Source: CAZXCQ01 sp964639275 (GTDB lineage: Bacteria; Desulfobacterota; DSM-4660; Desulfatiglandales; Desulfatiglandaceae). Taken from it: a stretch of 9,805 nt of DNA. Every line of letters begins with the position of its first letter. Positions within the stretch are counted from its first letter, which is position 1. This document shows positions 1-6,623 of the stretch, piece after piece. The stretch is from positions 1 through 9,805 of the forward strand of contig CAZXCQ010000238.1 in assembly GCA_964639275.1 (NCBI GenBank), read 5' to 3'. Under the pieces are notes generated by a model. It was not told the DNA's origin. It did no database searches and saw only the letters and a list, made by a program, of their open reading frames with translations. The translations under genes were made by a program, and so were the position numbers.

Positions 1-134
1 GGATATCCTTTTTGCCTGATCAGTCTCACCCGAAGGGCAATCGGGACGAGGCCCCCAAGGTTAAATCGAGGTCTTATTTGGGAATATCGAATAGACCAAA
101 TGTTGTCAAGCCGGATATTTGTCATTCGCGAGGG

Positions 135-163
135 TTGAAATACTCCCTGTTATCGTATATTAC
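135..163 (+). promoter_or_regulatory. Possible sigma70 promoter upstream of the DUF1992-liv run
   Basis: TTGAAA (135-140) matches the -35 consensus at 5 of 6 positions. It is followed after 17 nt by TATTAC (158-163), which matches the -10 consensus at 4 of 6. A transcript from here would start near 170 and would read through the inverted family B repeat before reaching the gene at 360. The call rests on pattern only, and such matches arise by chance in AT-rich DNA. Confidence 0.25.
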
Positions 164-196
164 TCCCTTACAAGAGGCGCTTGTGTTCGAAGTGGT

Positions 197-266
197 GTAT
201 CAATCTGGCCTTTTTCAAAATTGACACTTGGACAGGGGTCCGGAATCCCCATCCCCCGGGCTTCAA
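197..266 (-). repeat. Repeat family B, inverted copy (B0) with a shortened palindrome
   Basis: Read on the minus strand, this segment matches the two copies at 6507-6575 and 7921-7989. It shares the TTGAAG/TTGAAA start, the GATGGGGATTCCG centre, and the invariant block TCCAAGTGTCAATTTTGAAA. The match to the 7921 copy continues outward as GATTGA. About 7 bp are missing from the right arm of the central palindrome, so the long stem of the other copies cannot form. It is oriented away from the DUF1992 gene. Confidence 0.75.
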
Positions 267-359
267 AGGGTAAGGTGTTGTAAAGTAGTCACGGGTTGTG
301 TCTCCAGCCTTCGATTATGATGTCTATCGGGCTTGGTGGTTCTGGCAAAGGTGTAAAAT

Positions 360-731
360 ATGTTCGGTTTTCAGAAAATCGTTGAAAAGAGAATCCAGGA
401 GGCCCTGGAGAGAGGAGAATTTGATGATCTCCCCGGGCAGGGCAAACCCATCCAGATTGAAGATGACAGCGGGGTGCCGGAAGATCTCCGGCTGGCTTAC
501 AAGGTGTTAAAGAATGCGAACTGTCTTCCCCCTGAGCTGCAATTAAGAAAGGAGATCCGTCAGATGGAGGACCTCCTCGATAGTATCCCGGATGAGAAGG
601 AGAAATACCGTCAGATAAAGAAGATCAATTACAAGATTATGAAACTAAACCTTATGGGAAAAAGATCCCCGCTGCTTGAGGAGAGGGAGATCTATTACAA
701 GAAGCTGGTTGAGAAGTTTGGTGAGAAGTAA
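360..731 (+). CDS. DUF1992 / DnaJ-homologue subfamily C member 28 conserved-domain protein
   Basis: This gene encodes a 123-residue soluble protein of the DUF1992 (DnaJC28-conserved domain) family, whose bacterial members include E. coli YhdN. Two family blocks are clear: GEFDDLPGQGKPI at residues 19-31 and PEDLRLAYKVLKN plus LPPELQLRKEI across 40-66. The rest (about 61-123) is charged, helix-rich and probably coiled coil. There is no J domain and no signal peptide. The length is typical of stand-alone bacterial members. AAAGGTG (347-353) lies 6 nt before the ATG. The stop is 14 nt before the likely livM start, so co-transcription with the transporter is plausible. The biochemical role of the family is not established, and nothing here ties it to transport beyond position. 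Confidence 0.9.
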   Translation: MFGFQKIVEKRIQEALERGEFDDLPGQGKPIQIEDDSGVPEDLRLAYKVLKNANCLPPELQLRKEIRQMEDLLDSIPDEKEKYRQIKKINYKIMKLNLMGKRSPLLEEREIYYKKLVEKFGEK

Positions 732-745
732 GGGGGGATCGGACC

Positions 746-1795
746 TTGGATATGAAGAGGGATTACTACGAAGATATTCAGCTCCTGGGCAGCAAGGTCC
801 TGTGGTTCTGGTTTCTTATGTTCCTCGCCTCCCTTGCCGTCCTGCCCTTCCTGATCCCAAACTACTATATCTACATGATCAACTATATGGCCATCCATGT
901 CATTGTCACCGTAGGGCTGAATATACTTGTCGGTTATACGGGTCAGATATCGCTGGGGCATGCCGGCTTTTTTGCCATAGGCGCCTATCTTACCGTCCTT
1001 TTTATGACCAACTGGCATTTCCCATTTCTGCTGGCCCTGATCCTTGCGGCGCTTATTGCCGCATTTTTTGGTTTTATACTGGGACTTCCGGCGCTCCGGT
1101 TGGAGGGTCCTTATCTGGCGATTGCCACGCTCGGGTTTGGCATGGCCATTACCCAGGTCATCGGTCGATGGCAGGTCTTTGGGGGAAGGATGGGACTTGA
1201 GGTCCCCGATCTAACCCTCGGACCTTACGTCGTGAGCGATGACAGGCAGCTCTACTTCCTGATCATCCCCATCACATTTCTTATGGTTATGGGGGCTCGA
1301 AACCTGATGAAAACAAGGGTGGGAAGGGCCTTCATCGCCATCCGGGATAGCGATATCGCCGCCGAGACCATGGGGGTCAACCTGATGCTTTATAAGACCA
1401 TGGCCTTTGCGGTCAGTGCCTTTTATACCGGTATCGCCGGTGGGCTTATGGCCTTTTTGCTGGGTTTTATAAGCCCGAGCTCTTTTAATTTTATTCTTTC
1501 CATATATTTTCTGGCCTTTGTGATTGTTGGGGGGCTGGGGTCTATCTTTGGATCAATTATGGGCGGGGTTGTCATGACATGGCTCATCCTGGTACTGGAC
1601 AAGGTCCAGGAGATCCCGCATCTGGGGGAGGCACTGGTATCGTTTTCAGAGAGATGGATGAATGTCGCCGGTCTTCCCAATATCGCCAGCATAATTTTTG
1701 GCCTCATTATTATCCTGCTTGTGGTGTTTGAACCCCTGGGCCTCTACGGTTTCTGGATAAGGACAAAGATCTACTGGAAGACCTGGCCCTTTTGA
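746..1795 (+). CDS. livM: Branched-chain amino-acid type ABC transporter permease LivM
   Basis: This is one of the two inner-membrane channel subunits of a HAAT (Liv-type) ABC importer. The protein is 349 residues with about nine hydrophobic segments. LivM-family blocks are visible: GQISLGHAGFF at 66-76, LPALRLEGPYLAIATLGFG at 114-132, and the cytoplasmic ATPase-coupling loop GRAFIAIRDSDIAAETMGVN at 193-212. A glycine-rich VGGLGSIFGSIMGG stretch follows near 261-274. The start is probably TTG at 746, because GGGGGGA (732-738) is 7 nt upstream. An in-frame ATG at 752 is the alternative but sits 13 nt from that ribosome site. It follows the DUF1992 gene closely, and the partner permease gene lies downstream after a repeat-rich gap. 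Here livM precedes livH, whereas E. coli has livH first. Confidence 0.95.
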   Translation: MDMKRDYYEDIQLLGSKVLWFWFLMFLASLAVLPFLIPNYYIYMINYMAIHVIVTVGLNILVGYTGQISLGHAGFFAIGAYLTVLFMTNWHFPFLLALILAALIAAFFGFILGLPALRLEGPYLAIATLGFGMAITQVIGRWQVFGGRMGLEVPDLTLGPYVVSDDRQLYFLIIPITFLMVMGARNLMKTRVGRAFIAIRDSDIAAETMGVNLMLYKTMAFAVSAFYTGIAGGLMAFLLGFISPSSFNFILSIYFLAFVIVGGLGSIFGSIMGGVVMTWLILVLDKVQEIPHLGEALVSFSERWMNVAGLPNIASIIFGLIIILLVVFEPLGLYGFWIRTKIYWKTWPF

Positions 1796-1812
1796 CGAAT
1801 TCTTTGTATCTT

Positions 1813-1946
1813 CTCAATAATTAGCGGTAAGAATGTTTATTGTCAGAAGATCTGGATTCCGGCCTTCGCCGGAATCACAAGAGAGGCTAAGTTCACGTCA
1901 TTCCGGCGAAAGCCGGAATCCAGGTGTCCTCCCCCTAATTATTGAG
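1813..1946. repeat. 134-bp nested inverted-repeat element between livM and livH
   Basis: A perfect 12-bp inverted repeat, CTCAATAATTAG (1813-1824) and CTAATTATTGAG (1935-1946), encloses two opposed REP-like units at 1852-1875 and 1900-1923. The direct repeat AATTCTTTGTA occurs just outside the ends at 1798-1808 and 1954-1964, separated from them by 4 and 7 nt. The right flank GTTACAATTCTTTGTAAC (1949-1966) is itself a 7-bp hairpin with a 4-nt loop. No open reading frame lies inside. It could be a small non-autonomous element or a composite REP insertion. Confidence 0.75.
1852..1923. repeat. Pair of opposed REP-like palindromes
   Basis: Two 24-bp units, 1852-1875 and 1900-1923, are reverse complements with one mismatch. 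Each contains its own hairpin (ATTCCGGC, 4-nt loop, GCCGGAAT), and together they can form one longer stem. The type, a CGTCATTCCGGCGAAAGCCGG core, is known as a dispersed repeat in many proteobacterial genomes. The arrangement resembles a BIME doublet and could stall RNase or attenuate transcription between livM and livH. Confidence 0.8.
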
Positions 1947-1963
1947 ATGTTACAATTCTTTGT

Positions 1964-1990
1964 AACTTTAGACACTTTAGTCACTTTCTA
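1964..1990 (+). repeat. Three 9-bp tandem units just before the livH ribosome site
   Basis: AACTTTAGA, CACTTTAGT and CACTTTCTA follow one another exactly, ending where the livH ribosome binding site begins (AGGGGA, 1990-1995). The unit is short and imperfect, so chance or slippage origin is possible. Confidence 0.5.
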
Positions 1991-2002
1991 GGGGATAGAC
2001 AG

Positions 2003-2875
2003 ATGTTTTACCAGCTCATTGTCAGCGGCATATCCTTCGGGAGCCTTTACGCACTCATTGCGCTTGCCATGGTGATCATCTACAAGACCTCCGAAGTACC
2101 CAACTTTGGCCAGGGGGAGATGGCCATGATCTCCACCTTTGTGGCCCATACCCTTCTGGTTGGCCACGGCTATTCCTTTACAGTCGCCCTTCTGGGCGCG
2201 CTTATCTTTGCCGCCCTTCTGGGGATGTTTTTGGAATTCGTCTTTTTGAGAAGGGCAAAGGACCCAAACATCCTGAGCCTGATCCTCATTACCCTGGGCT
2301 TTGAGATGGTCCTCTACGGGCTGGCGAGCTGGAAATGGGGGGCGGACCAAAAGAGCCTTCCCTTTCCGGTCTCTGATTTTGATATTATCCATCTGGGACC
2401 GGCCGTTGTAAGCTATCTGAATATGGCTACCCTCGCCATTTCGCTTCTCTTGATGCTGATCCTGTTTCTCTTTTTTAGGTACACAAAGGTGGGGATTGCC
2501 ATGAAGGCCACACAGCAAAATGCCATGGCGGCGCGTATAAACGGGATTCGCACCAACAGAATTTTATCACTGACCTGGGCATTGAGTTCCGTTATCGGGG
2601 CCGTGGCAGGGATATTGCTGGCACCCATTGCCACACTGGATCCCAATCTAATGCTTGAGCCCTTGCTAAAAGGTTTCGCCTCGGCCGTGCTGGGGGGCAT
2701 GACCACCCTGGTGGGTGCCGTACTTGGCGGGTATATACTGGGGGTGATTGAAAACCTCTTTGGCGGCTATATCTCTCTGGAATTTAAGTCCGTGGTGGCA
2801 TTTCTGATTGTCGTCCTGATACTCTGCTTTAAGCCGAGCGGGCTCTTTGCCAGACACTATGTCAGAAAGGTGTGA
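2003..2875 (+). CDS. livH: Branched-chain amino-acid type ABC transporter permease LivH
   Basis: This is the second inner-membrane channel subunit of the Liv-type importer, 290 residues with about eight hydrophobic segments. The N-terminal LivH signature is clear: LYALIALAMVIIYKTSEVPN followed by FGQGEMAM (residues 15-42). The coupling-loop region GIAMKATQQNAMAARINGI is at 164-182, and a glycine-rich LGGMTTLVGAVLGG is at 230-243. ATG at 2003 is preceded by AGGGGA (1990-1995) at 7 nt. Upstream is the 207-nt repeat region, so expression may depend on read-through of hairpins or on a promoter I cannot see. The stop TGA overlaps the likely GTG start of livG (GTGA, 2872-2875), which indicates translational coupling. 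Confidence 0.95.
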   Translation: MFYQLIVSGISFGSLYALIALAMVIIYKTSEVPNFGQGEMAMISTFVAHTLLVGHGYSFTVALLGALIFAALLGMFLEFVFLRRAKDPNILSLILITLGFEMVLYGLASWKWGADQKSLPFPVSDFDIIHLGPAVVSYLNMATLAISLLLMLILFLFFRYTKVGIAMKATQQNAMAARINGIRTNRILSLTWALSSVIGAVAGILLAPIATLDPNLMLEPLLKGFASAVLGGMTTLVGAVLGGYILGVIENLFGGYISLEFKSVVAFLIVVLILCFKPSGLFARHYVRKV

Positions 2876-3702
2876 TTGAATTAATGATTGTCGAAGAAAG
2901 GCAGAGATCCCGCCGACTTTTTTTTGTAGATGGCCTGGGCATCAGTTTTGGCGGTCTTGTGGCAGTGGACAATGTCAGTTTTCAGGTGGAGTCAGGTTCC
3001 ATATTCTCCATTATCGGACCCAATGGGGCGGGTAAGACCACCATCTTTAATTGCATCAGCGGCCTCTACCGGCCGGACTCCGGCAATATCTATTTCAACG
3101 GCGAAGACATAACAGGCCTCAAGCCTCACAGGGTGGCCCGGAAGGGGATCGCCAGGACCTTCCAGAATATCGAGCTTTTCTCCAGGATGACCACCATGGA
3201 AAACCTGATGCTCGGTCGCCACATCCACATGAAGACGGGTGTCTGGAGCGGGGCAACCTTCTTCCGCAGGGGATCCAAGGCGGCGCAGGAAGAGATCAGG
3301 CACAGGGAGAGGGTTGAAAAGATCATTGACCTCCTGGATCTGCAATCGGCCCGAAATCAGTTTGTCGGCAGCCTCCCTTACGGTACCCAGAAGTTGATAG
3401 AAGTGGGTAGGGCCCTGGCCCTTGAGCCCAAGCTCCTTTTGCTGGACGAGCCCTCGGCAGGGATGAATTCAGAAGAGAAACAAGATCTGATATTCTGGAT
3501 CAAGGATATCCAGGATGAGCTTGGGGTGACTATCCTCCTGATTGAACACGACATGAAGATGGTGATGGATATATCGGACCGTATCCTGGCCATCAACTTT
3601 GGCAGGCCCATCACCGAAGGAATCCCGGAAGAGATCCAGAGACACCCCGAGGTCCTAAAGGCCTACCTGGGGGAGGATGAGGTCATTGAGCACGCTGCTT
3701 GA
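2872..3702 (+). CDS. livG: Liv-type ABC transporter ATP-binding protein LivG
   Basis: This is one of two ATPase subunits powering the LivHM channel on the cytoplasmic face. In 276 residues all nucleotide-binding motifs are intact: Walker A GPNGAGKT at 49-56, Q-loop RTFQNI with Q98, the LivG-type signature variant SLPYGTQ at 167-173 in place of LSGGQ, Walker B LLLLDEP at 188-194, and H-loop His226 in IEHDM. GTG at 2872 overlaps the livH stop by 4 nt. An in-frame ATG at 2884 is an alternative. The N-terminus is about 10-15 residues longer than usual in LivG. A run of eight T (2918-2925) lies at codons 16-18. The 3' end overlaps livF. Confidence 0.95.
   Translation: MIELMIVEERQRSRRLFFVDGLGISFGGLVAVDNVSFQVESGSIFSIIGPNGAGKTTIFNCISGLYRPDSGNIYFNGEDITGLKPHRVARKGIARTFQNIELFSRMTTMENLMLGRHIHMKTGVWSGATFFRRGSKAAQEEIRHRERVEKIIDLLDLQSARNQFVGSLPYGTQKLIEVGRALALEPKLLLLDEPSAGMNSEEKQDLIFWIKDIQDELGVTILLIEHDMKMVMDISDRILAINFGRPITEGIPEEIQRHPEVLKAYLGEDEVIEHAA
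3669..3676 (+). promoter_or_regulatory. livF ribosome binding site that decides the start
   Basis: GGGGGAGG lies inside the end of livG and directly abuts the ATG at 3677, which is too close for normal initiation. The in-frame TTG at 3686 is 9 nt away and restores normal spacing, so TTG is preferred. Confidence 0.5.
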
Positions 3703-4462
3703 GATCAAGAACATCGAGACCTTCTACACCCTGATCTATGCCCTGAGAGGGGTATCCCTCACTGTGGATGAGGGAACCATCACCGCTATCCTGGGCAATA
3801 ACGGGGCCGGGAAAACGACCATACTAAGGACGGTTATGGGCCTCCTGGATGATCAGCCGGAAAAGGGAACCATAGAATTTTTGGGGAAAAGGATTGACGG
3901 GAAAGACCCTGAGGCCATTGTCAGGATGGGCCTTTCCTATGTGCCTGAAGGCAGGGAGGTCTTTGAGGAGCTGAGTGTCAGGGAGAATCTCTTTATGGGC
4001 GCATATATCAGGAGGGATCGCGCAGCCATAAAAAGGGATCTTGAACAGATCTACGGCTACTTCCCCATCCTCAAAGAAAGAGAGACCCAGTGGGCCGGGA
4101 CGCTCTCGGGGGGAGAGCAACAGATGCTGGCTATTGGCCGGGCACTGATGAACCGCCCCAGACTCCTCCTTCTTGATGAGCCTTCACTCGGGCTTTCCCC
4201 CATCCTGGTTAGAGAGATCTTTGATATTATCCAGTCCATCAAAAAAGACGGGGTCACCATCCTCCTGGTCGAACAAAATGCCCGCATGGCCCTGGCCATC
4301 TCAGATATTGGCCTGATACTTGAAAACGGCAGGTTCGTAATGAAGGGGAAGTCCAGGGAATTGATGGCAAACAAGGACGTGCAGGAGTTCTATATGGGGA
4401 TGAGATCCGAAGAGTCGGCAAAGGGATATCAGCGCTGGAAGAGGAAGAAGAGATGGAGATAA
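3686..4462 (+). CDS. livF: Liv-type ABC transporter ATP-binding protein LivF
   Basis: This is the second ATPase subunit of the importer and pairs with LivG. Numbered from the TTG start it has 258 residues. Walker A GNNGAGKT is at 37-44, signature LSGGEQQ at 140-146, and Walker B LLLLDEPS at 160-167 (Asp164, Glu165). VEQNA carries Gln197 where most ABC proteins have the H-loop His, which is normal for LivF. YVPEGREVF is the LivF form of the Q-loop region. The longest frame begins with ATG 3677, but its ribosome site abuts that codon. TTG 3686 has good spacing and brings the N-terminus (STLLEIKN) close to family length. It overlaps livG by 17 nt. The C-terminus carries an unusually basic tail ending KGYQRWKRKKRWR. 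Confidence 0.95.
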   Translation: MSTLLEIKNIETFYTLIYALRGVSLTVDEGTITAILGNNGAGKTTILRTVMGLLDDQPEKGTIEFLGKRIDGKDPEAIVRMGLSYVPEGREVFEELSVRENLFMGAYIRRDRAAIKRDLEQIYGYFPILKERETQWAGTLSGGEQQMLAIGRALMNRPRLLLLDEPSLGLSPILVREIFDIIQSIKKDGVTILLVEQNARMALAISDIGLILENGRFVMKGKSRELMANKDVQEFYMGMRSEESAKGYQRWKRKKRWR

Positions 4463-4463
4463 G

Positions 4464-4501
4464 GGAATTCGGATCGCGGATTGCGGAATTTGGAATTCGG
4501 A
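4464..4501. repeat. GGAATTC-rich direct repeats in the livF to ligase gap
   Basis: GGAATTCGGA occurs exactly at 4464-4473 and 4492-4501. Between them lie related words (GGATCGCGGA, GCGGAATTTGG). The remaining 54 nt up to the ligase start contain only its ribosome site (AGGGAA, 4544-4549). There is no terminator-like stem with a T run, so transcription can continue from livF into the ligase gene. Confidence 0.5.
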
Positions 4502-4555
4502 ATATGGAGTGCAGCCTTTGTATTACGAGCTCAATAGATTCTTAGGGAACTAGAA

Positions 4556-6418
4556 ATGGTCCAGAAGACTGTGCCACAGGTATTTAAGCAGACTGTCAAA
4601 AGGTATGGCGATCGAGTCGCCATGAGAAAGAAGGAGTATGGCCTCTGGCACGACATCTCCTGGAACCAGTACTACAAATTCGTCAAATGGGTGGGCTCGG
4701 CACTGATATCAATGGGTGTGAACAAAGGGGATTGCATCTCTATTATCGGTGACAACTGCCCGGAATGGGTCATCATAGACATGGGAATCCAGTGTATCGG
4801 GGGTGTTTCAGTAGGGATCTATTCGACCAACGCCTGGCCTCAGGTGGAATATGTGATCCAGAATTCTGAGTCCAAATTTTTTTTTGTGGAAAATGAGGAG
4901 CAGCTCGATAAGTGGCTCCATTTCAGGGACAACGCACCCTTGTTAAAAAAGGTGATTGTCTGGGACCTGGAGGGGTTACGGCATTTTAGCGATCCCATGG
5001 TGATGAGTTACGATGAGATCCTGGAGTTGGGTCGGCAGGTCGCAGAAAAGGCGCCTGGCCCGCTTTCCTCGTCTGACGAAGAACAATCGCGCGGGAGTCT
5101 TTTTGAAACACGCATGCTTGAGGTGACGCCCGAGGATCTCTCAGTGCTTATCTATACCTCGGGTACCACGGGGCCTCCAAAGGGGGCCATGCTGACCCAC
5201 AGAAACGTAACCTGGATGGGAGAAGCCATCACCAAGGATAATCCGGTATATGACACGGATGAGGTCATGTCTTTTTTGCCCCTGTGTCACATCTTTGAGC
5301 GCCTCTTTTCAGTCTTTGTGCACATCACCTTTGGATACACCGTTAATTTTATAGAAAATCTGGACACCGTGACGGATAACATGAGAGAGATATCTCCAAC
5401 AGTGGGGTATGCCGTGCCCCGGATCTGGGAGAAGTATCTCTCTGCCATAACCATAAAGATGTCCGATGCCACCCGGTTCAAGAAGTTCCTCTTTGGTATC
5501 GCCCTAAAACTGGGAAAGGCTCGCGCCAACCTGAAGATGGGCTTCAAACCGGTGCCCATTTATCTTGAGGCGCTCTACTGGGTTGCCTATTTTGCCGTCT
5601 TTCGAAAGCTCAAAGAGAGGCTGGGTTTTGACCGGCTGCGGGTGGCCTATTCGGGTGCCGCGCCCATCGCGCCTGATGTGCTTCAGTTTTTCCAATCTGT
5701 TGGTGTCAATCTCATTGAGGGTTATGGGCAGACAGAAGGGACCGGGGTGACCTGTGCCTCGAGGATCGGCAAAGTGAAATTTGGAACCGTAGGCCCCCCC
5801 CTCCGGGGGGTGGAGGTCAGGATTGCGGAGGACGGAGAGATACTCGTGAAGTCCCCGGGTGTGTTTAAGGGCTACTATAAGAACCCCGAAGACACGGCAG
5901 AGACACTGAAGGACGGATGGCTGTACTCAGGCGATGTGGGAGAAGTGGATCAAGACGGGTATCTCAAGATAACCGATCGCAAGAAGGATATCATCGTCAC
6001 CGCAGGGGGCAAGAACATTACCCCGCAATATATTGAAAACAAACTAAAGGCCAGCCCTTTTATCAATGATGCCGCAGTTATCGGGGACAAAAGAAAATAT
6101 TTGACAAGTCTGATCCTGATCGATGAGGATAATGTGGTAAAGTATGCGCAGGACAACAAGATCCAGTTTTCCACGTACAGGGACCTGACCCAAAGCCCGG
6201 AGATCAGGAGGCTCATTCAGGGTGAGGTGGACGCTGTGAACAAGACACTCGCCAGGGTGGAACAGGTAAAGAAATTTGTCATCCTGCCCAAGAAACTCTA
6301 TGAAGAGGACGGTGAGGTCACCCCGACCATGAAGGTCAAGCGGAGATACATAAACGAGGCCTTTAGTGACCTGATCGAAGGCATGTATGGGAACACGGGG
6401 CAGGCCCGGAACGAATGA
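4556..6418 (+). CDS. AMP-forming acyl-CoA synthetase (long-chain fatty-acid/COG1022 type)
   Basis: This is an ANL-superfamily enzyme that adenylates a carboxylic acid with ATP and transfers the acyl group to CoA. It has 620 residues, usual for the long-chain (FAA1/COG1022) group, and no signal peptide. The phosphate loop IYTSGTTGPPKGAML is at 199-213, GYGQTEG (A5) at 389-395, YSGD with Asp460, the hinge TDRKKD at 473-478 (Arg475), the AGGKNITPQYIE block near 483-494, and PTMKVKR at 590-596 with the likely catalytic Lys593. All key residues are present. The ATG is preceded by AGGGAA at 6 nt. The gene follows livF after 93 nt without a terminator, so it is probably in the transporter operon and may activate the imported acid. 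The acyl substrate cannot be read from sequence. A T9 run lies at 4877-4885 and a C8 run at 5794-5801. Confidence 0.93.
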   Translation: MVQKTVPQVFKQTVKRYGDRVAMRKKEYGLWHDISWNQYYKFVKWVGSALISMGVNKGDCISIIGDNCPEWVIIDMGIQCIGGVSVGIYSTNAWPQVEYVIQNSESKFFFVENEEQLDKWLHFRDNAPLLKKVIVWDLEGLRHFSDPMVMSYDEILELGRQVAEKAPGPLSSSDEEQSRGSLFETRMLEVTPEDLSVLIYTSGTTGPPKGAMLTHRNVTWMGEAITKDNPVYDTDEVMSFLPLCHIFERLFSVFVHITFGYTVNFIENLDTVTDNMREISPTVGYAVPRIWEKYLSAITIKMSDATRFKKFLFGIALKLGKARANLKMGFKPVPIYLEALYWVAYFAVFRKLKERLGFDRLRVAYSGAAPIAPDVLQFFQSVGVNLIEGYGQTEGTGVTCASRIGKVKFGTVGPPLRGVEVRIAEDGEILVKSPGVFKGYYKNPEDTAETLKDGWLYSGDVGEVDQDGYLKITDRKKDIIVTAGGKNITPQYIENKLKASPFINDAAVIGDKRKYLTSLILIDEDNVVKYAQDNKIQFSTYRDLTQSPEIRRLIQGEVDAVNKTLARVEQVKKFVILPKKLYEEDGEVTPTMKVKRRYINEAFSDLIEGMYGNTGQARNE

Positions 6419-6438
6419 CGGCAGGGGAGAATTTTGGG

Positions 6439-6473
6439 CGTCACCCCGGTGAACCCCGGATCGGGGTCCGGGG
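6439..6473. repeat. REP-like hairpin downstream of the acyl-CoA ligase
   Basis: CGTCACCCCGG (6439-6449) leads into a stem CCCCGGA (6454-6460) and TCCGGGG (6467-6473) with a 6-nt loop. No T run follows, so it is not a canonical intrinsic terminator. The CGTCA plus C-run opening resembles the unit at 7851 and the livM-livH REP pair. It may act as a 3' RNA-stabilising hairpin for the upstream operon. Confidence 0.55.
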
Positions 6474-6506
6474 CAGGCTCCGGAGTCCTGGTAACACTTT
6501 AAACTT

Positions 6507-6575
6507 TTGAAAACCGGGCAATGGGCATTCCGAACCCCCATTGCCCTCTCCAAGTGTCAATTTTGAAAAGGGCTA
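6507..6575 (+). repeat. Repeat family B, copy B1, in the leader of the binding-protein gene
   Basis: This 69-bp unit matches 7921-7989 at 64 of 69 positions by hand alignment, without gaps. Its centre forms a 10-bp stem, GGGCAATGGG (6516-6525) with CCCATTGCCC (6537-6546), and an 11-nt loop. The 3' part, TCCAAGTGTCAATTTTGAAA followed by AGGGCTA, is identical in both copies. It ends 48 nt before the ATG at 6624. It lacks a T run after the stem, so simple termination is unlikely. Confidence 0.85.
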
Positions 6576-6623
6576 AACTGGGACTCAAGTCAATATATTC
6601 AGATCAACAAATGGAGGTCAAAA

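Larger units (their letters stand above)
1..359. other. 5' stretch without a convincing gene
   Basis: This stretch of about 360 bases precedes the first recognisable gene. It holds a possible sigma70 promoter (135-163), the direct repeat TACTCCCT (141-148 and again at about 160-168), and an inverted copy of repeat family B (197-266). Open frames at 12-224 and 298-510 encode low-complexity peptides that I do not recognise. The first runs into the repeat and the second overlaps the DUF1992 gene in another frame, so neither is called. No tRNA or rRNA is seen. The end of an upstream gene may lie beyond the window. Confidence 0.5.

Noticed and set aside
12..224. 70-residue open frame at the left edge
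   Set aside because: No recognisable motif, it runs into an inverted repeat, and no clear ribosome site was seen.
298..510. Open frame from GTG overlapping the DUF1992 gene
   Set aside because: It overlaps a well-supported gene in another frame and its protein looks like out-of-frame translation.
1988..2518. 176-residue minus-strand frame opposite livH
   Set aside because: It is a shadow of a convincing membrane-protein gene, rich in charged out-of-frame residues, with no family pattern.
6439..6546. Hairpins after the ligase gene as intrinsic terminators
   Set aside because: The stems are strong but no T run follows either one, so they are called repeats.
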